From JAWXTS01 sp044433305 (GTDB taxonomy: Bacteria > Bacteroidota > Bacteroidia > Bacteroidales > Rikenellaceae): a stretch of DNA of 13,482 bases. Position 1 is the first letter of the stretch, and each line of letters begins with the position of its first letter. Positions 1 through 6,771 of the stretch are shown here, one piece after another. The stretch lies in contig JAWXTS010000048.1 of NCBI GenBank assembly GCA_044433305.1, forward strand, positions 1 to 13,482. The letters run 5' to 3'. Position numbers and translations under genes: made by a program. Under the pieces are notes generated by a model. That model worked only from the letters and a program-made list of their open reading frames with translations, was not told the origin of the DNA and made no database searches.

Positions 1-1115
1 GGAAAGGTGTCGAAGAAGGCTTTGATGGGGCTAACACCTTTATCGAGGGTGCCGTTTACTCTACTCACAAGATGTATGACATGGCTGTAATATTGAGGTT
101 GCTTGTAGAACTCAACCTCGACATTGTGGCAGTTGCGGCTAAGGTCGTTGCGCGCCAAATCAACCAACATCACATGCTCGGCATTCTCCTTAGGGTCGGC
201 CAGTAGAGCGGCCGCCAGATTGGCATCTGTCTGCTTGTCGCCTGTGCGGCGTGTTGTTCCTGCAATAGGGTCTATGCTTGCACAGTCGCCCTCAATCTTA
301 CAGTGGGTCTCGGGTGATGAGCCAAATATGCGGAAACCGCCAAAGTCGAAATAGAATAGATAAGGCGAAGGGTTGATGCTTCGTAGTGCGCGATAGAGCT
401 TGAAGTCGTCGCCCTCATATTTCTGCACAAAGCGTCGCGAGAGTACAATCTGAAACACATCTCCGCGCATACAGTGCTCTATGCCCTTGGCTATATTGGC
501 CTTATGTTCATCGTCACTCAGGGTGCTTGTTGTTTCGCCCTTAGCCCTAAAGTCATAAGTGGTGAAGTTACGGTTTGATATAGCCTTCTCCACCAGAGAT
601 AGTTCGCTTGGCTTACCATCCTCTTTCATCTCTAGCAGTAGCATATCGTTCTTATAGTCGTTGAAGATTATGATATACTTATATAATATGTATAGTATGT
701 CTGGGGCATCGTTGGTAGGGTTTGTGCTCTCCTTGATTTCGATATTCTCTGAGTAGCGAACGGCATTAAAAGTAGTGTAGCCATAGAGTCCACAGTAGTT
801 GTTATATTCGCCACTGACATTAAAGCGACCCAGAAAATCTGTTATTGCCATGTCTATGGTGTATTGGGCACTGATATTACTCTGCTCGATTGAGCCATCA
901 GGGAAATTCATGGTTACCACACCTCTATTGATACCCACGCTAGCCACAGGGTCAAGACCTATGAACGAGCGGTTGTTCTCGCTACCATTATAGTCAGAGC
1001 TTTCCATAAGCGCGCTTTGAGCAAATGTGTCGCGCACCTTAAGGTAGGTGCTCACAGGAGTGTGCAAGTCGCCCAGAATGGTTTTATATTGTGTTGAATA
1101 ATTAAATACTTTCAT
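1..1115 (-). CDS. trpE: Anthranilate synthase component I (3' end cut by window edge)
   Basis: TrpE joins chorismate and ammonia (from the TrpG glutaminase) to make anthranilate, the first committed step of tryptophan synthesis in the cytoplasm. Translating the minus strand from ATG at 1115 gives 371 residues with no stop before the window edge; roughly the last 90-100 residues of a normal TrpE are missing. Visible family motifs are LMESSD at residues 36-41 (position of the Trp feedback-binding LLES element), FQIVLSRRF at 221-229, NPSPYLFYF at 248-256, FGSSPET at 264-270, PIAGT at 283-287, the catalytic block ENAEHVMLVDLARNDL at 310-325, and SHVIHLVSRV at 344-353. The start is supported by its position 9 bases after the trpB stop and by family-like N-terminal sequence. 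It lies in the same operon as trpB and should share its attenuator. PabB or another chorismate-utilising enzyme is the alternative, but position beside trpB and the Trp-site motif favour TrpE. Confidence 0.95.
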   Translation of the reverse strand, partial: MKVFNYSTQYKTILGDLHTPVSTYLKVRDTFAQSALMESSDYNGSENNRSFIGLDPVASVGINRGVVTMNFPDGSIEQSNISAQYTIDMAITDFLGRFNVSGEYNNYCGLYGYTTFNAVRYSENIEIKESTNPTNDAPDILYILYKYIIIFNDYKNDMLLLEMKEDGKPSELSLVEKAISNRNFTTYDFRAKGETTSTLSDDEHKANIAKGIEHCMRGDVFQIVLSRRFVQKYEGDDFKLYRALRSINPSPYLFYFDFGGFRIFGSSPETHCKIEGDCASIDPIAGTTRRTGDKQTDANLAAALLADPKENAEHVMLVDLARNDLSRNCHNVEVEFYKQPQYYSHVIHLVSRVNGTLDKGVSPIKAFFDTF

Positions 1116-1124
1116 AATCTAATA

Positions 1125-2309
1125 TTATTCAGGTTTATTGTTCAGGTAAGTTTCTATATCCTTGTCGCCACGTCCCGACACTGTAAGTACAACAACGTCG
1201 CTCTTTTGGAAGTTCATCTTCTCTAGCGCACCTAGCACGTGAGCAGACTCCAACGCAGGGATAATACCTTCTAGTATGGTTAGTTCATAGGCAGCTTTTA
1301 TGGCCTCGTCATCGTTTATGGCCATAACCAAGGCTCTTTCCTGTTGTGCCAGATTTGCGTGTATAGGTCCTATGCCAGGGTAGTCGAGACCTGCCGATAT
1401 AGAGTAAGGCTCCTCAATCTGACCATCTTCACTCTGCATGACAAGAGTCTTAGAACCATGGATGATACCCATCTTGCCAAGCTGTATTGTTGCAGCCGAA
1501 AGCCCCGAGTCTATACCTTTACCTCCTGCTTCGGCAAGCACTATCTTCACACGAGCATCATCTATATAATGGTATATTGTTCCTGCGGCATTGCTGCCAC
1601 CTCCCACGCAAGCCATAAGGTAGTCTGGATAGTCGCGGCCTTCTTGCTCTAGAAGTTGCTTTTTGATTTCCTCGCTAATTACAGATTGTAGTCGTGCCAC
1701 CATATCAGGGTAGGGGTGAGGACCTACCGTAGAGCCTATTACATAATAGGTGTCGGCAGGGTTGCAGCACCAGTCGCGAATGGCATCGTTGGTAGCATCC
1801 TTAAGGGTCATGTTGCCCGAAACCACGGGGCGAACCTCAGCACCCAACATCTTCATCCTCTCGACATTAAGGTGTTGTCTTTCGACGTCGGTCTTGCCCA
1901 TATATACTATGCACTTCATGTTCATCAGAGCACAAACCGTAGCGGTGGCAACACCATGCTGACCTGCTCCCGTCTCGGCAATAATACGTTTCTTGCCCAT
2001 CTTCTTGGCTAGCAAAACCTGACCTATGGCATTGTTGATTTTGTGCGCACCGGTGTGGTTTAGATCCTCACGCTTAAGGTAAATCTTACAGCCATATCTT
2101 TGGCTTAGTCGTTCTGCAAGGTATAGAGGCGAGGGGCGTCCCACATAGTCGCGCATTAGAAGGTCGAACTCTTGTTTAAACTCGGGGCTTTCAATAACCT
2201 TAAGATAGGAGTTCTTTAATTCTTCAACACAGCGGTGTAGTATCTCGGGAATGTAGGCTCCTCCAAATTCGCCGTAATAACCTTGGTCGTCAACTTTATA
2301 AGTTTTCAT
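1125..2309 (-). CDS. trpB: Tryptophan synthase beta chain
   Basis: TrpB is the PLP enzyme that condenses indole with L-serine to make tryptophan; it normally works as an alpha2-beta2 complex with TrpA, which is not in this window. The 394-residue protein has the usual length of the TrpB1 type. It starts with the family signature GYYGEFGGAYIPE (residues 10-22). The PLP Schiff-base lysine is K90 in HTGAHKINN, the catalytic glutamate is E112 in AETGAGQHG, the phosphate-binding loop is GGGSN at 236-240, and the C-terminal SGRGDKD is at 378-384. No key residue is missing. It is the first structural gene after the leader, with trpE 9 bases downstream. A trpB-first order followed by trpE is the arrangement I know from Bacteroides-type trp operons. 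Expression is expected to depend on the attenuator just upstream. Confidence 0.97.
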   Translation of the reverse strand: MKTYKVDDQGYYGEFGGAYIPEILHRCVEELKNSYLKVIESPEFKQEFDLLMRDYVGRPSPLYLAERLSQRYGCKIYLKREDLNHTGAHKINNAIGQVLLAKKMGKKRIIAETGAGQHGVATATVCALMNMKCIVYMGKTDVERQHLNVERMKMLGAEVRPVVSGNMTLKDATNDAIRDWCCNPADTYYVIGSTVGPHPYPDMVARLQSVISEEIKKQLLEQEGRDYPDYLMACVGGGSNAAGTIYHYIDDARVKIVLAEAGGKGIDSGLSAATIQLGKMGIIHGSKTLVMQSEDGQIEEPYSISAGLDYPGIGPIHANLAQQERALVMAINDDEAIKAAYELTILEGIIPALESAHVLGALEKMNFQKSDVVVLTVSGRGDKDIETYLNNKPE

Positions 2310-2345
2310 GTGATTTTATGTTTTAGTTTAATTTTTTCGTTAAAT

Positions 2346-2378
2346 AAAAAAGACCTGCCGTAAGTACGACAAGTCTTT
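2346..2378 (-). terminator. Intrinsic terminator of the trp attenuator
   Basis: Read on the minus strand, 2378-2365 pairs with 2362-2349 along 14 base pairs (two of them G-U), leaving a 2-nt loop on paper and more realistically a 6-nt loop with 12 pairs. A run of six U (2351-2346) follows, then A and three more U. This is a strong Rho-independent terminator lying between the Trp-rich leader peptide and trpB, 37 bases before the trpB start. It would stop transcription before the structural genes when tryptophan is plentiful. The plus-strand reading has no U tract, so it acts in one direction only. Confidence 0.9.
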
Positions 2379-2444
2379 ATATATCTTAGTAATCTAAGTA
2401 GTATATGTACACGACTGCTCTCTTACGACCTTTGGAGTTGTAAG
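2357..2444 (-). promoter_or_regulatory. trp attenuator: alternative RNA pairings
   Basis: Three mutually exclusive pairings can be drawn on the minus-strand RNA. Region 1 (2444-2436, CUUACAACU) can pair with region 2 (2430-2422, GGUCGUAAG) as 5 plus 3 pairs around one mismatch. Region 2 (2429-2422) can instead pair with 2364-2357 (CUUACGGC) over 8 pairs with one G-U; that segment belongs to the loop and descending arm of the terminator, so this pairing would break the terminator. The two Trp codons lie just before region 1, and the leader stop codon lies inside region 2. A ribosome stalled at Trp codons would cover region 1 and free region 2 (antitermination); a ribosome reaching the stop would cover region 2 and let the terminator form. 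The pairings are read directly; the mechanism is inferred from the known enterobacterial trp model. Confidence 0.8.
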
Positions 2445-2482
2445 CTGCGCCACCAATTTTTATTTGATACTACTTGATTCAT
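2423..2482 (-). CDS. trpL: trp operon leader peptide with tandem Trp codons
   Basis: A 20-codon reading frame (19 residues plus TAA) encodes MNQVVSNKNWWRSLQLQRS. Residues 10 and 11 are adjacent tryptophans (codons at 2455-2450), a very rare pair by chance in such a short frame. It sits between a Bacteroidota-type -7 box and an intrinsic terminator, upstream of trpB. The peptide itself is not expected to have a function; its translation speed should report charged tRNA-Trp. The start codon is preceded by an A-rich stretch (AAACAAAAGAATAACA) and no Shine-Dalgarno, usual for this phylum. Frame, position and WW pair together make a chance ORF unlikely. Confidence 0.9.
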   Translation of the reverse strand: MNQVVSNKNWWRSLQLQRS

Positions 2483-2508
2483 TGTTATTCTTTTGTTTAA
2501 TGCTCCCA

Positions 2509-2516
2509 CAAATATA
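2509..2516 (-). promoter_or_regulatory. Predicted -7 box of the trp operon promoter
   Basis: The minus strand reads TATATTTG here, an exact match to the Bacteroidota -7 consensus TAnnTTTG. Transcription would start about 2500-2503 and give a short 5' leader of about 20 nt before trpL. The -33 element is poor: TTTC lies 17 bases upstream, and there is no TTTG at the usual 19-21 base spacing. Placement just ahead of trpL is the main support. Confidence 0.55.
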
Positions 2517-2627
2517 TAAAATATTTTTTAAGTTGAAACGGTCACATTGTATTTTTTACAAATTTCATGGTTTTAGAAAAAAATATACCAACTTTTTTTG
2601 TTCTAACTGCTTTTTGGTTAGCCATTC

Positions 2628-2657
2628 TTTGAATAACGGTTTTTTGTATTAACTTTG
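2628..2657 (+). promoter_or_regulatory. Predicted Bacteroidota promoter for the polyferredoxin-Tat operon
   Basis: A TTTG -33 box at 2628-2631 and a TAACTTTG -7 box at 2650-2657 match the Bacteroidota consensus TTTG / TAnnTTTG, with an 18-base spacer (consensus about 19-21). The start site would fall near 2663-2666, leaving about 50 nt of leader before the ATG at 2714. It fires away from the divergent trp promoter. Confidence 0.65.
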
Positions 2658-2713
2658 TGCCAAGTGTAAGTAGTTAATCACTGTTTTGGTCCTTAACGAA
2701 AACTAAACCGAAT

Positions 2714-4204
2714 ATGAATAGATTAAGAAAGTTAAGAGTCGTTGTTGCTAGCCTATTTTTGCTGGCAGTCACTCTGTTGTTCCTAGATTTTACTGGCACC
2801 ATACACAGCCTTTTGGGGTGGGTGGCCAAAGTCCAGTTTATCCCCGCTCTGCTAGGTGTTCACCTAGGGGTGGTGATAGTACTTGTAGTGTTGACCCTGC
2901 TCTTTGGCCGTCTCTACTGCTCTGTGATATGCCCGCTGGGTGTGTTCCAAGATGTAGTTAATAGATTCGCCTCACTACGCAAAAAGAGAAAGTTCTCTTA
3001 CTCTCCAGCCATGTCGTGGTTGAGATATGGAGTGCTTACTGTGTTTGTTCTGGCTATTGTCGCTGGCGTAGGTTCTGTTGTGGCACTACTAGAGCCTTAC
3101 AGTGCCTTTGGTCGCATCAGCTCAAACTTGTTTGCCCCAATCTACAAACTAGGTAATAATGTGTTGGCTTATTTTGCCGAGCGTGCAGATAGCTACACAT
3201 TCTATACCATGCCAATATTCATAAAGAGCATAGGCGTGTTTGTCGTGTCGATAGCTACATTGGCAGGAGTATCTTTTCTTGCATGGCGCAGTGGCCGTAC
3301 ATATTGTAACACTATCTGCCCTGTGGGAACAATCCTAGGCTTTATCTCTAAGTTCTCTCTATACAAGATACAGATAGATACCGATAAGTGTAACGGTTGC
3401 CGCAAATGTGTGCGTGAGTGTAAGGCCTCTTGTATAGATGCTAAGGAGCATACCATAGATTATAGCCGTTGCGTAAGCTGTTATGATTGTATAGATAGCT
3501 GCTCTACTGGAGCCATAAGCTATACCAGAAGAAAAAAAGCTCAAGCTCAAAGTGAGCAGAGCAAAAAGACTGTTGACACTGCACGTAGAAGCATGCTTAC
3601 CATCTCTGCCACTATGGTTGCAGGTTCGGTGGTTAAGGCTCAGGAGAAACTTGTGGATGGAGGTCTTGCCATTATCGAGGACAAGAAGATTCCAAATCGC
3701 AGCACTCGCATAGTGCCTCCCGGAGCGTTGAGCATACGCAACTTTGCTCAGAAATGTACAGGCTGTCAGCTGTGTGTTTCGGTATGTCCAAACGATGTTC
3801 TTAGACCATCGTCAGGCCTTATGAACTTCATGCAGCCAGAGATGTCTTATGAGATAGGCTACTGCCGCCCCGAGTGCAATATGTGCTCTAGCGTTTGCCC
3901 AGCAGGAGCTATAACAAAAATAGATGTGGCCGACAAGGCGTCAACACAGATAGGTCATGCGGTTCTTATCGAAAAGAACTGTGTTGTGCTTACCGATGGT
4001 GCCCATTGTGGTAACTGTGCTGTGCACTGCCCTGTTGGAGCCATAACAATGGTCAAGGCCAAAGATGAAAAGTATGGTGGACGAGAGATTCCTGTTGTCA
4101 ACGCCGAGCGTTGCATAGGTTGTGGTGCGTGTGAGAATTTGTGTCCTGCACGACCATTCAGTGCCATATATGTTGAGGGACACAATGTACATAAAGCAAT
4201 TTAA
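2714..4204 (+). CDS. Membrane polyferredoxin, NapH-NapG-like fusion with six predicted [4Fe-4S] motifs
   Basis: This 496-residue protein appears to carry electrons from the membrane, probably from menaquinol, to an iron-sulfur domain. The N-terminal half resembles NapH/NosR/MauN membrane ferredoxins: hydrophobic segments near 8-24, 45-64, 104-126 and 167-190, with two YCxxxCP motifs (C69/C73 and C198/C202), then two ferredoxin motifs (C226, 229, 232, 236 and C253, 256, 259, 263). A charged linker follows, then an arginine pair (291-292) before a short hydrophobic stretch (294-305), resembling a degenerate Tat signal. The C-terminal half resembles NapG, with four cysteine sets: C348/351/354/358, C384/388/391/395, C423/432/435/439 and C467/470/473/477. 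It is the first gene of a unit with a Tat-exported iron-sulfur reductase, tatA and tatC, so it is the likely electron donor to that reductase. No nitrate reductase genes are nearby, so I do not name it napH. The substrate and direction of electron flow are inferred. Confidence 0.87.
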   Translation: MNRLRKLRVVVASLFLLAVTLLFLDFTGTIHSLLGWVAKVQFIPALLGVHLGVVIVLVVLTLLFGRLYCSVICPLGVFQDVVNRFASLRKKRKFSYSPAMSWLRYGVLTVFVLAIVAGVGSVVALLEPYSAFGRISSNLFAPIYKLGNNVLAYFAERADSYTFYTMPIFIKSIGVFVVSIATLAGVSFLAWRSGRTYCNTICPVGTILGFISKFSLYKIQIDTDKCNGCRKCVRECKASCIDAKEHTIDYSRCVSCYDCIDSCSTGAISYTRRKKAQAQSEQSKKTVDTARRSMLTISATMVAGSVVKAQEKLVDGGLAIIEDKKIPNRSTRIVPPGALSIRNFAQKCTGCQLCVSVCPNDVLRPSSGLMNFMQPEMSYEIGYCRPECNMCSSVCPAGAITKIDVADKASTQIGHAVLIEKNCVVLTDGAHCGNCAVHCPVGAITMVKAKDEKYGGREIPVVNAERCIGCGACENLCPARPFSAIYVEGHNVHKAI

Positions 4205-4216
4205 TCTTTAGGAGCC

Positions 4217-5596
4217 ATGTCAGAGAAAAAAAATATAAATCGCAGAGATTTTCTTAAATATCTAGGCGGCACAGCTGCTGCTACTGCCATAGCTAGTTGT
4301 ACCGATGGTCAGTCTGAATCAAAGGCATCTGCTAAAGATACCTCAGCAGGCATGACATATAGAACAGTAAAAACTACGGGCGATAAACTATCATTGCTAG
4401 GTTATGGATGTATGCGTTGGCCGCGTTTGGCTACGCCAGCAGCCGACGGTAATGTTATAGACCAGCAGGCTGTTAACGAACTTATTGACCACGCCATAGC
4501 AAATGGAGTAAACTACTTCGATACATCTCCTGTATATGTTCAGGGATGGTCTGAGCGTGCTACGGGAGTAGCCCTTGCTCGTCATCCACGCGAGAGCTAT
4601 TATATTGCTACCAAGCTATCTAATAATAACGTGGCATACCATAGTGCAGAGCAATCTTTGGCTATGTATAAGAGATCTTTCGAGTACCTTCAAGTTGATT
4701 ATATCGATTATATGCTGCTGCATACGGTAGGTTCTAACGGCTGGGAGCACTTCAAGTCTCGTTATATAGACAACGGCATCTTGGATTTTCTGATCGAAGA
4801 GCGCAAGGCAGGACGTATCCGTAATTTGGGCTTCTCTTTCCATGGAGATGGTGCGGTGTTTGAGTATCTTCTATCGCGTCACGATGAGATAAAATGGGAC
4901 TTTGCACAGATTCAGCTTAACTATGTAGACTGGAAGCATGCCAATAAGGTTGCTGTAAAGAATATAAATGGTGACTACCTATATGCTGAGCTAGAGAAAA
5001 GAGATATAGATGTGGTCATAATGGAGCCACTTCTTGGAGGTCGCTTGGCACAGCTGCCAGAGTATCTAGCAGCCAAACTTCGTGAGCAACGTCCAAGCGA
5101 TTCAATCGCTTCATGGGCATTTAGATATGCGGGTAGCTTCCCTAAGGTGGTGACTGTTCTTAGTGGTATGACCTACATGGAGCACCTAGAAGAAAACCTA
5201 AACACATACTCGCCCCTAGAGGAGATTACTCCAGAAGAGAACGAACTTCTTATGGATATAGCCGACATGATGATAGACTTGCCGCTGGTGCCTTGTACCG
5301 CGTGCCAGTACTGTATGCCATGCCCTTATGGATTGGATATACCGTCTATCTTTGTGCACTATAACAAATGTGTGTGCGAGGATTACTATCCTCAGAGCAG
5401 CCAAGATGAAAACTTTACCAAAGCACGTAAGGCGTTCTTGGTTGGTTATGATCGCTCGGTGCCGAAGCTACGTCAGGCCAATCACTGTATAAACTGTCAG
5501 GAGTGTCTTGAGCACTGCCCACAGAGCATAGAAATACCTACTCACCTGCGTCGTATAGATGATTATGTTGAGTCGTTGAAACAAAATAAACTTTAA
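4217..5596 (+). CDS. Tat-signal lipoprotein aldo/keto reductase with two C-terminal [4Fe-4S] motifs
   Basis: This 459-residue protein is an aldo/keto reductase fused to a ferredoxin-like tail, of the type grouped in COG1453. The N terminus has a twin-arginine motif, NRRDFLKYL (residues 8-16), a hydrophobic stretch, and a lipobox IASC ending at C28. It should therefore be exported folded by Tat and then lipid-anchored outside the cytoplasm. The catalytic tetrad is complete: D102, Y107, K133, H169. SGMTYMEHLEENL (316-328) matches the usual C-terminal cofactor region. The tail carries C360/363/366/369 followed by P, C385 and C387, and a standard ferredoxin motif C424/427/430/434. It starts 12 bases after the polyferredoxin and precedes tatA by 25 bases. 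AGGAG at 4210-4214 is only two bases from the ATG, too close for a normal Shine-Dalgarno. The substrate is unknown; an extracytoplasmic carbonyl or quinone-like compound is a guess. Confidence 0.9.
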   Translation: MSEKKNINRRDFLKYLGGTAAATAIASCTDGQSESKASAKDTSAGMTYRTVKTTGDKLSLLGYGCMRWPRLATPAADGNVIDQQAVNELIDHAIANGVNYFDTSPVYVQGWSERATGVALARHPRESYYIATKLSNNNVAYHSAEQSLAMYKRSFEYLQVDYIDYMLLHTVGSNGWEHFKSRYIDNGILDFLIEERKAGRIRNLGFSFHGDGAVFEYLLSRHDEIKWDFAQIQLNYVDWKHANKVAVKNINGDYLYAELEKRDIDVVIMEPLLGGRLAQLPEYLAAKLREQRPSDSIASWAFRYAGSFPKVVTVLSGMTYMEHLEENLNTYSPLEEITPEENELLMDIADMMIDLPLVPCTACQYCMPCPYGLDIPSIFVHYNKCVCEDYYPQSSQDENFTKARKAFLVGYDRSVPKLRQANHCINCQECLEHCPQSIEIPTHLRRIDDYVESLKQNKL

Positions 5597-5621
5597 AAAT
5601 TAATAACTAAAATATATAGAT

Positions 5622-5840
5622 ATGACTACATTATTGTTTCTTGGAAGTCTAGGAACAAGCGAGCTAATCGTTATTGTACTAATAGTATTGCTTTTATTCG
5701 GAGGTAAGAAGATACCTGAGATGATGAAGGGAATGGGTCAAGGCGTGCGCAGTTTCAAAGAAGGAATGAACGGCATGAAAGAAGAAATCTCAAAGACTCC
5801 TACAACTGAGGAGACTAAAGAGGAAAAGAAAGACAAATAA
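5622..5840 (+). CDS. tatA: Sec-independent protein translocase subunit TatA
   Basis: TatA forms the oligomeric pore-like component that moves folded twin-arginine proteins across the inner membrane. The 72-residue protein has the typical plan: a short N-terminal periplasmic tip with a polar residue (E14 in GTSELIV), one transmembrane helix (about 14-26), the hinge FGGKKIPE (26-33), an amphipathic helix (to about 53) and a charged Lys/Glu-rich tail. It lies between the Tat-dependent reductase and tatC. No tatB is visible in the window, so this may be a minimal TatA-TatC system in which TatA does both jobs. TatA, TatB and TatE are related; length and the FGGKK hinge favour TatA/E. Confidence 0.94.
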   Translation: MTTLLFLGSLGTSELIVIVLIVLLLFGGKKIPEMMKGMGQGVRSFKEGMNGMKEEISKTPTTEETKEEKKDK

Positions 5841-5857
5841 AGTGAAATTTCAAATTT

Positions 5858-5880
5858 TAAGGTCGGCTAAGGTCGGCCTT
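5858..5880 (+). repeat. Tandem 10-bp repeat forming a hairpin between tatA and tatC
   Basis: TAAGGTCGGC occurs twice in direct succession (5858-5867 and 5868-5877), followed by CTT. In RNA, 5859-5865 can pair with 5874-5880 over 7 base pairs (one G-U) around an 8-nt loop. No clean U tract follows (TTGATTTGTTATG), so it is a poor terminator. It could act as a processing, stability or partial-readthrough element that keeps TatA above TatC; that role is inferred only from position. Confidence 0.5.
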
Positions 5881-5905
5881 GATTTGTTATGCAAATAGTT
5901 ATTAA

Positions 5906-6751
5906 ATGGGTAATAAGTTAGTAGACGTTCAATCGGCAACATTTTGGGATCATCTGGATGAGCTTAAGTCTGTGCTGGTAAGGATAATTATAGGTGTTTT
6001 GGTGGCAGGTATAGGCGCGTTCTTCTTCAAGGACGAGGTGTTTTCTGTTATTCTGGCACCTAAAGACAGTGATTTTGTGACCTACAAGCTCTTGGGTAGC
6101 TTTAGTAGTTTGTTCAGTTCAAGCTCGCAGACCATAGAATCATTCTCTATAAACCTTATCAATACGCAGCTGGCTCAGCAGTTCATGATTCATGTTCGCA
6201 TGTCTATGTATGTGGGTCTTCTGCTGGTGTTCCCGTATGTGCTCTACCAACTATTTAGTTTTGTTGCGCCAGCTCTATATGACAACGAGCAACGTTATAG
6301 CTTTAGGGTCATTTCGTGTGGGTATGTCATGTTCTTGATGGGAGTGGCACTTAGCTACTACTTGGTTTTCCCCCTAACATTAAGATTTCTAGGGTCATAT
6401 CAGGTTAGCGTTGAGGTTACAAATATGATTTCACTTGAGTCATATATAAGCACTATGATGATGCTTAGTATCATGATGGGAGTGGTGTTCGAGATTCCAA
6501 TATTATGCTGGTTGTTTGCCAAGCTGGGTCTTTTGACAGACACTTTTATGCGCAAGTATAGACGTCATGCTATTGTTGCCCTTCTTATTGTTTCGGCCAT
6601 CGTGACACCTACGGCAGATGCCATGACGCTGTTTGTTGTTGCCATGCCTATGTATCTGCTGTATGAGGTAAGTATATTGATTGTGGCCTCGACAAAAAAG
6701 GTGGAGACAGAACAAACAGAAGAAGTAGATGAACCAGAGTCCATTGAGTAG
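5906..6751 (+). CDS. tatC: Sec-independent protein translocase subunit TatC
   Basis: TatC is the polytopic inner-membrane receptor that recognises the twin-arginine signal and recruits TatA. The 281-residue protein shows six hydrophobic segments and the family landmarks: the N-terminal cytoplasmic HLDELK (16-21) with the conserved glutamate E19, FPYVLYQLFSFVAPAL (109-124) including the conserved cytoplasmic-loop region, FEIP (195-198) and TPTADAM (234-240). The first periplasmic loop (about 50-90) is Ser-rich and longer than in E. coli TatC. The tail (264-281) is acidic. It is the last gene of the polyferredoxin-reductase-tatA unit, 65 bases after tatA across a short hairpin, and is followed by a new predicted promoter. 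ATG at 5906 is chosen because it gives the expected short N terminus before HLDEL. Confidence 0.96.
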   Translation: MGNKLVDVQSATFWDHLDELKSVLVRIIIGVLVAGIGAFFFKDEVFSVILAPKDSDFVTYKLLGSFSSLFSSSSQTIESFSINLINTQLAQQFMIHVRMSMYVGLLLVFPYVLYQLFSFVAPALYDNEQRYSFRVISCGYVMFLMGVALSYYLVFPLTLRFLGSYQVSVEVTNMISLESYISTMMMLSIMMGVVFEIPILCWLFAKLGLLTDTFMRKYRRHAIVALLIVSAIVTPTADAMTLFVVAMPMYLLYEVSILIVASTKKVETEQTEEVDEPESIE

Positions 6752-6771
6752 TTTATATACATTTATTTTAT

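Noticed and set aside
124..993. Plus-strand open frames in the first kilobase
   Set aside because: The minus strand carries trpE with its motifs through this whole stretch; the plus-strand frames are short and featureless.
2385..2398. CTTAG/CTAAG hairpin between the trp leader peptide and the terminator
   Set aside because: It has only five pairs and does not compete with the terminator or antiterminator; it may simply be a spacer.
2603..2621. Inverted repeat CTAAC/GTTAG just upstream of the -33 box, as a possible operator
   Set aside because: Five-base arms in A/T-rich DNA are expected by chance, and no regulator gene lies nearby.
2464..2652. A 62-codon plus-strand open frame in the divergent intergenic region
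   Set aside because: It is low-complexity Phe/Leu/Lys-rich sequence from A/T-rich DNA, overlaps the trp leader and promoter, and resembles no family.
5866..5890. The tatA-tatC hairpin as a full intrinsic terminator
   Set aside because: The stem is followed by TTGATTTG, not a U run, and tatC has no separate promoter that I can see.
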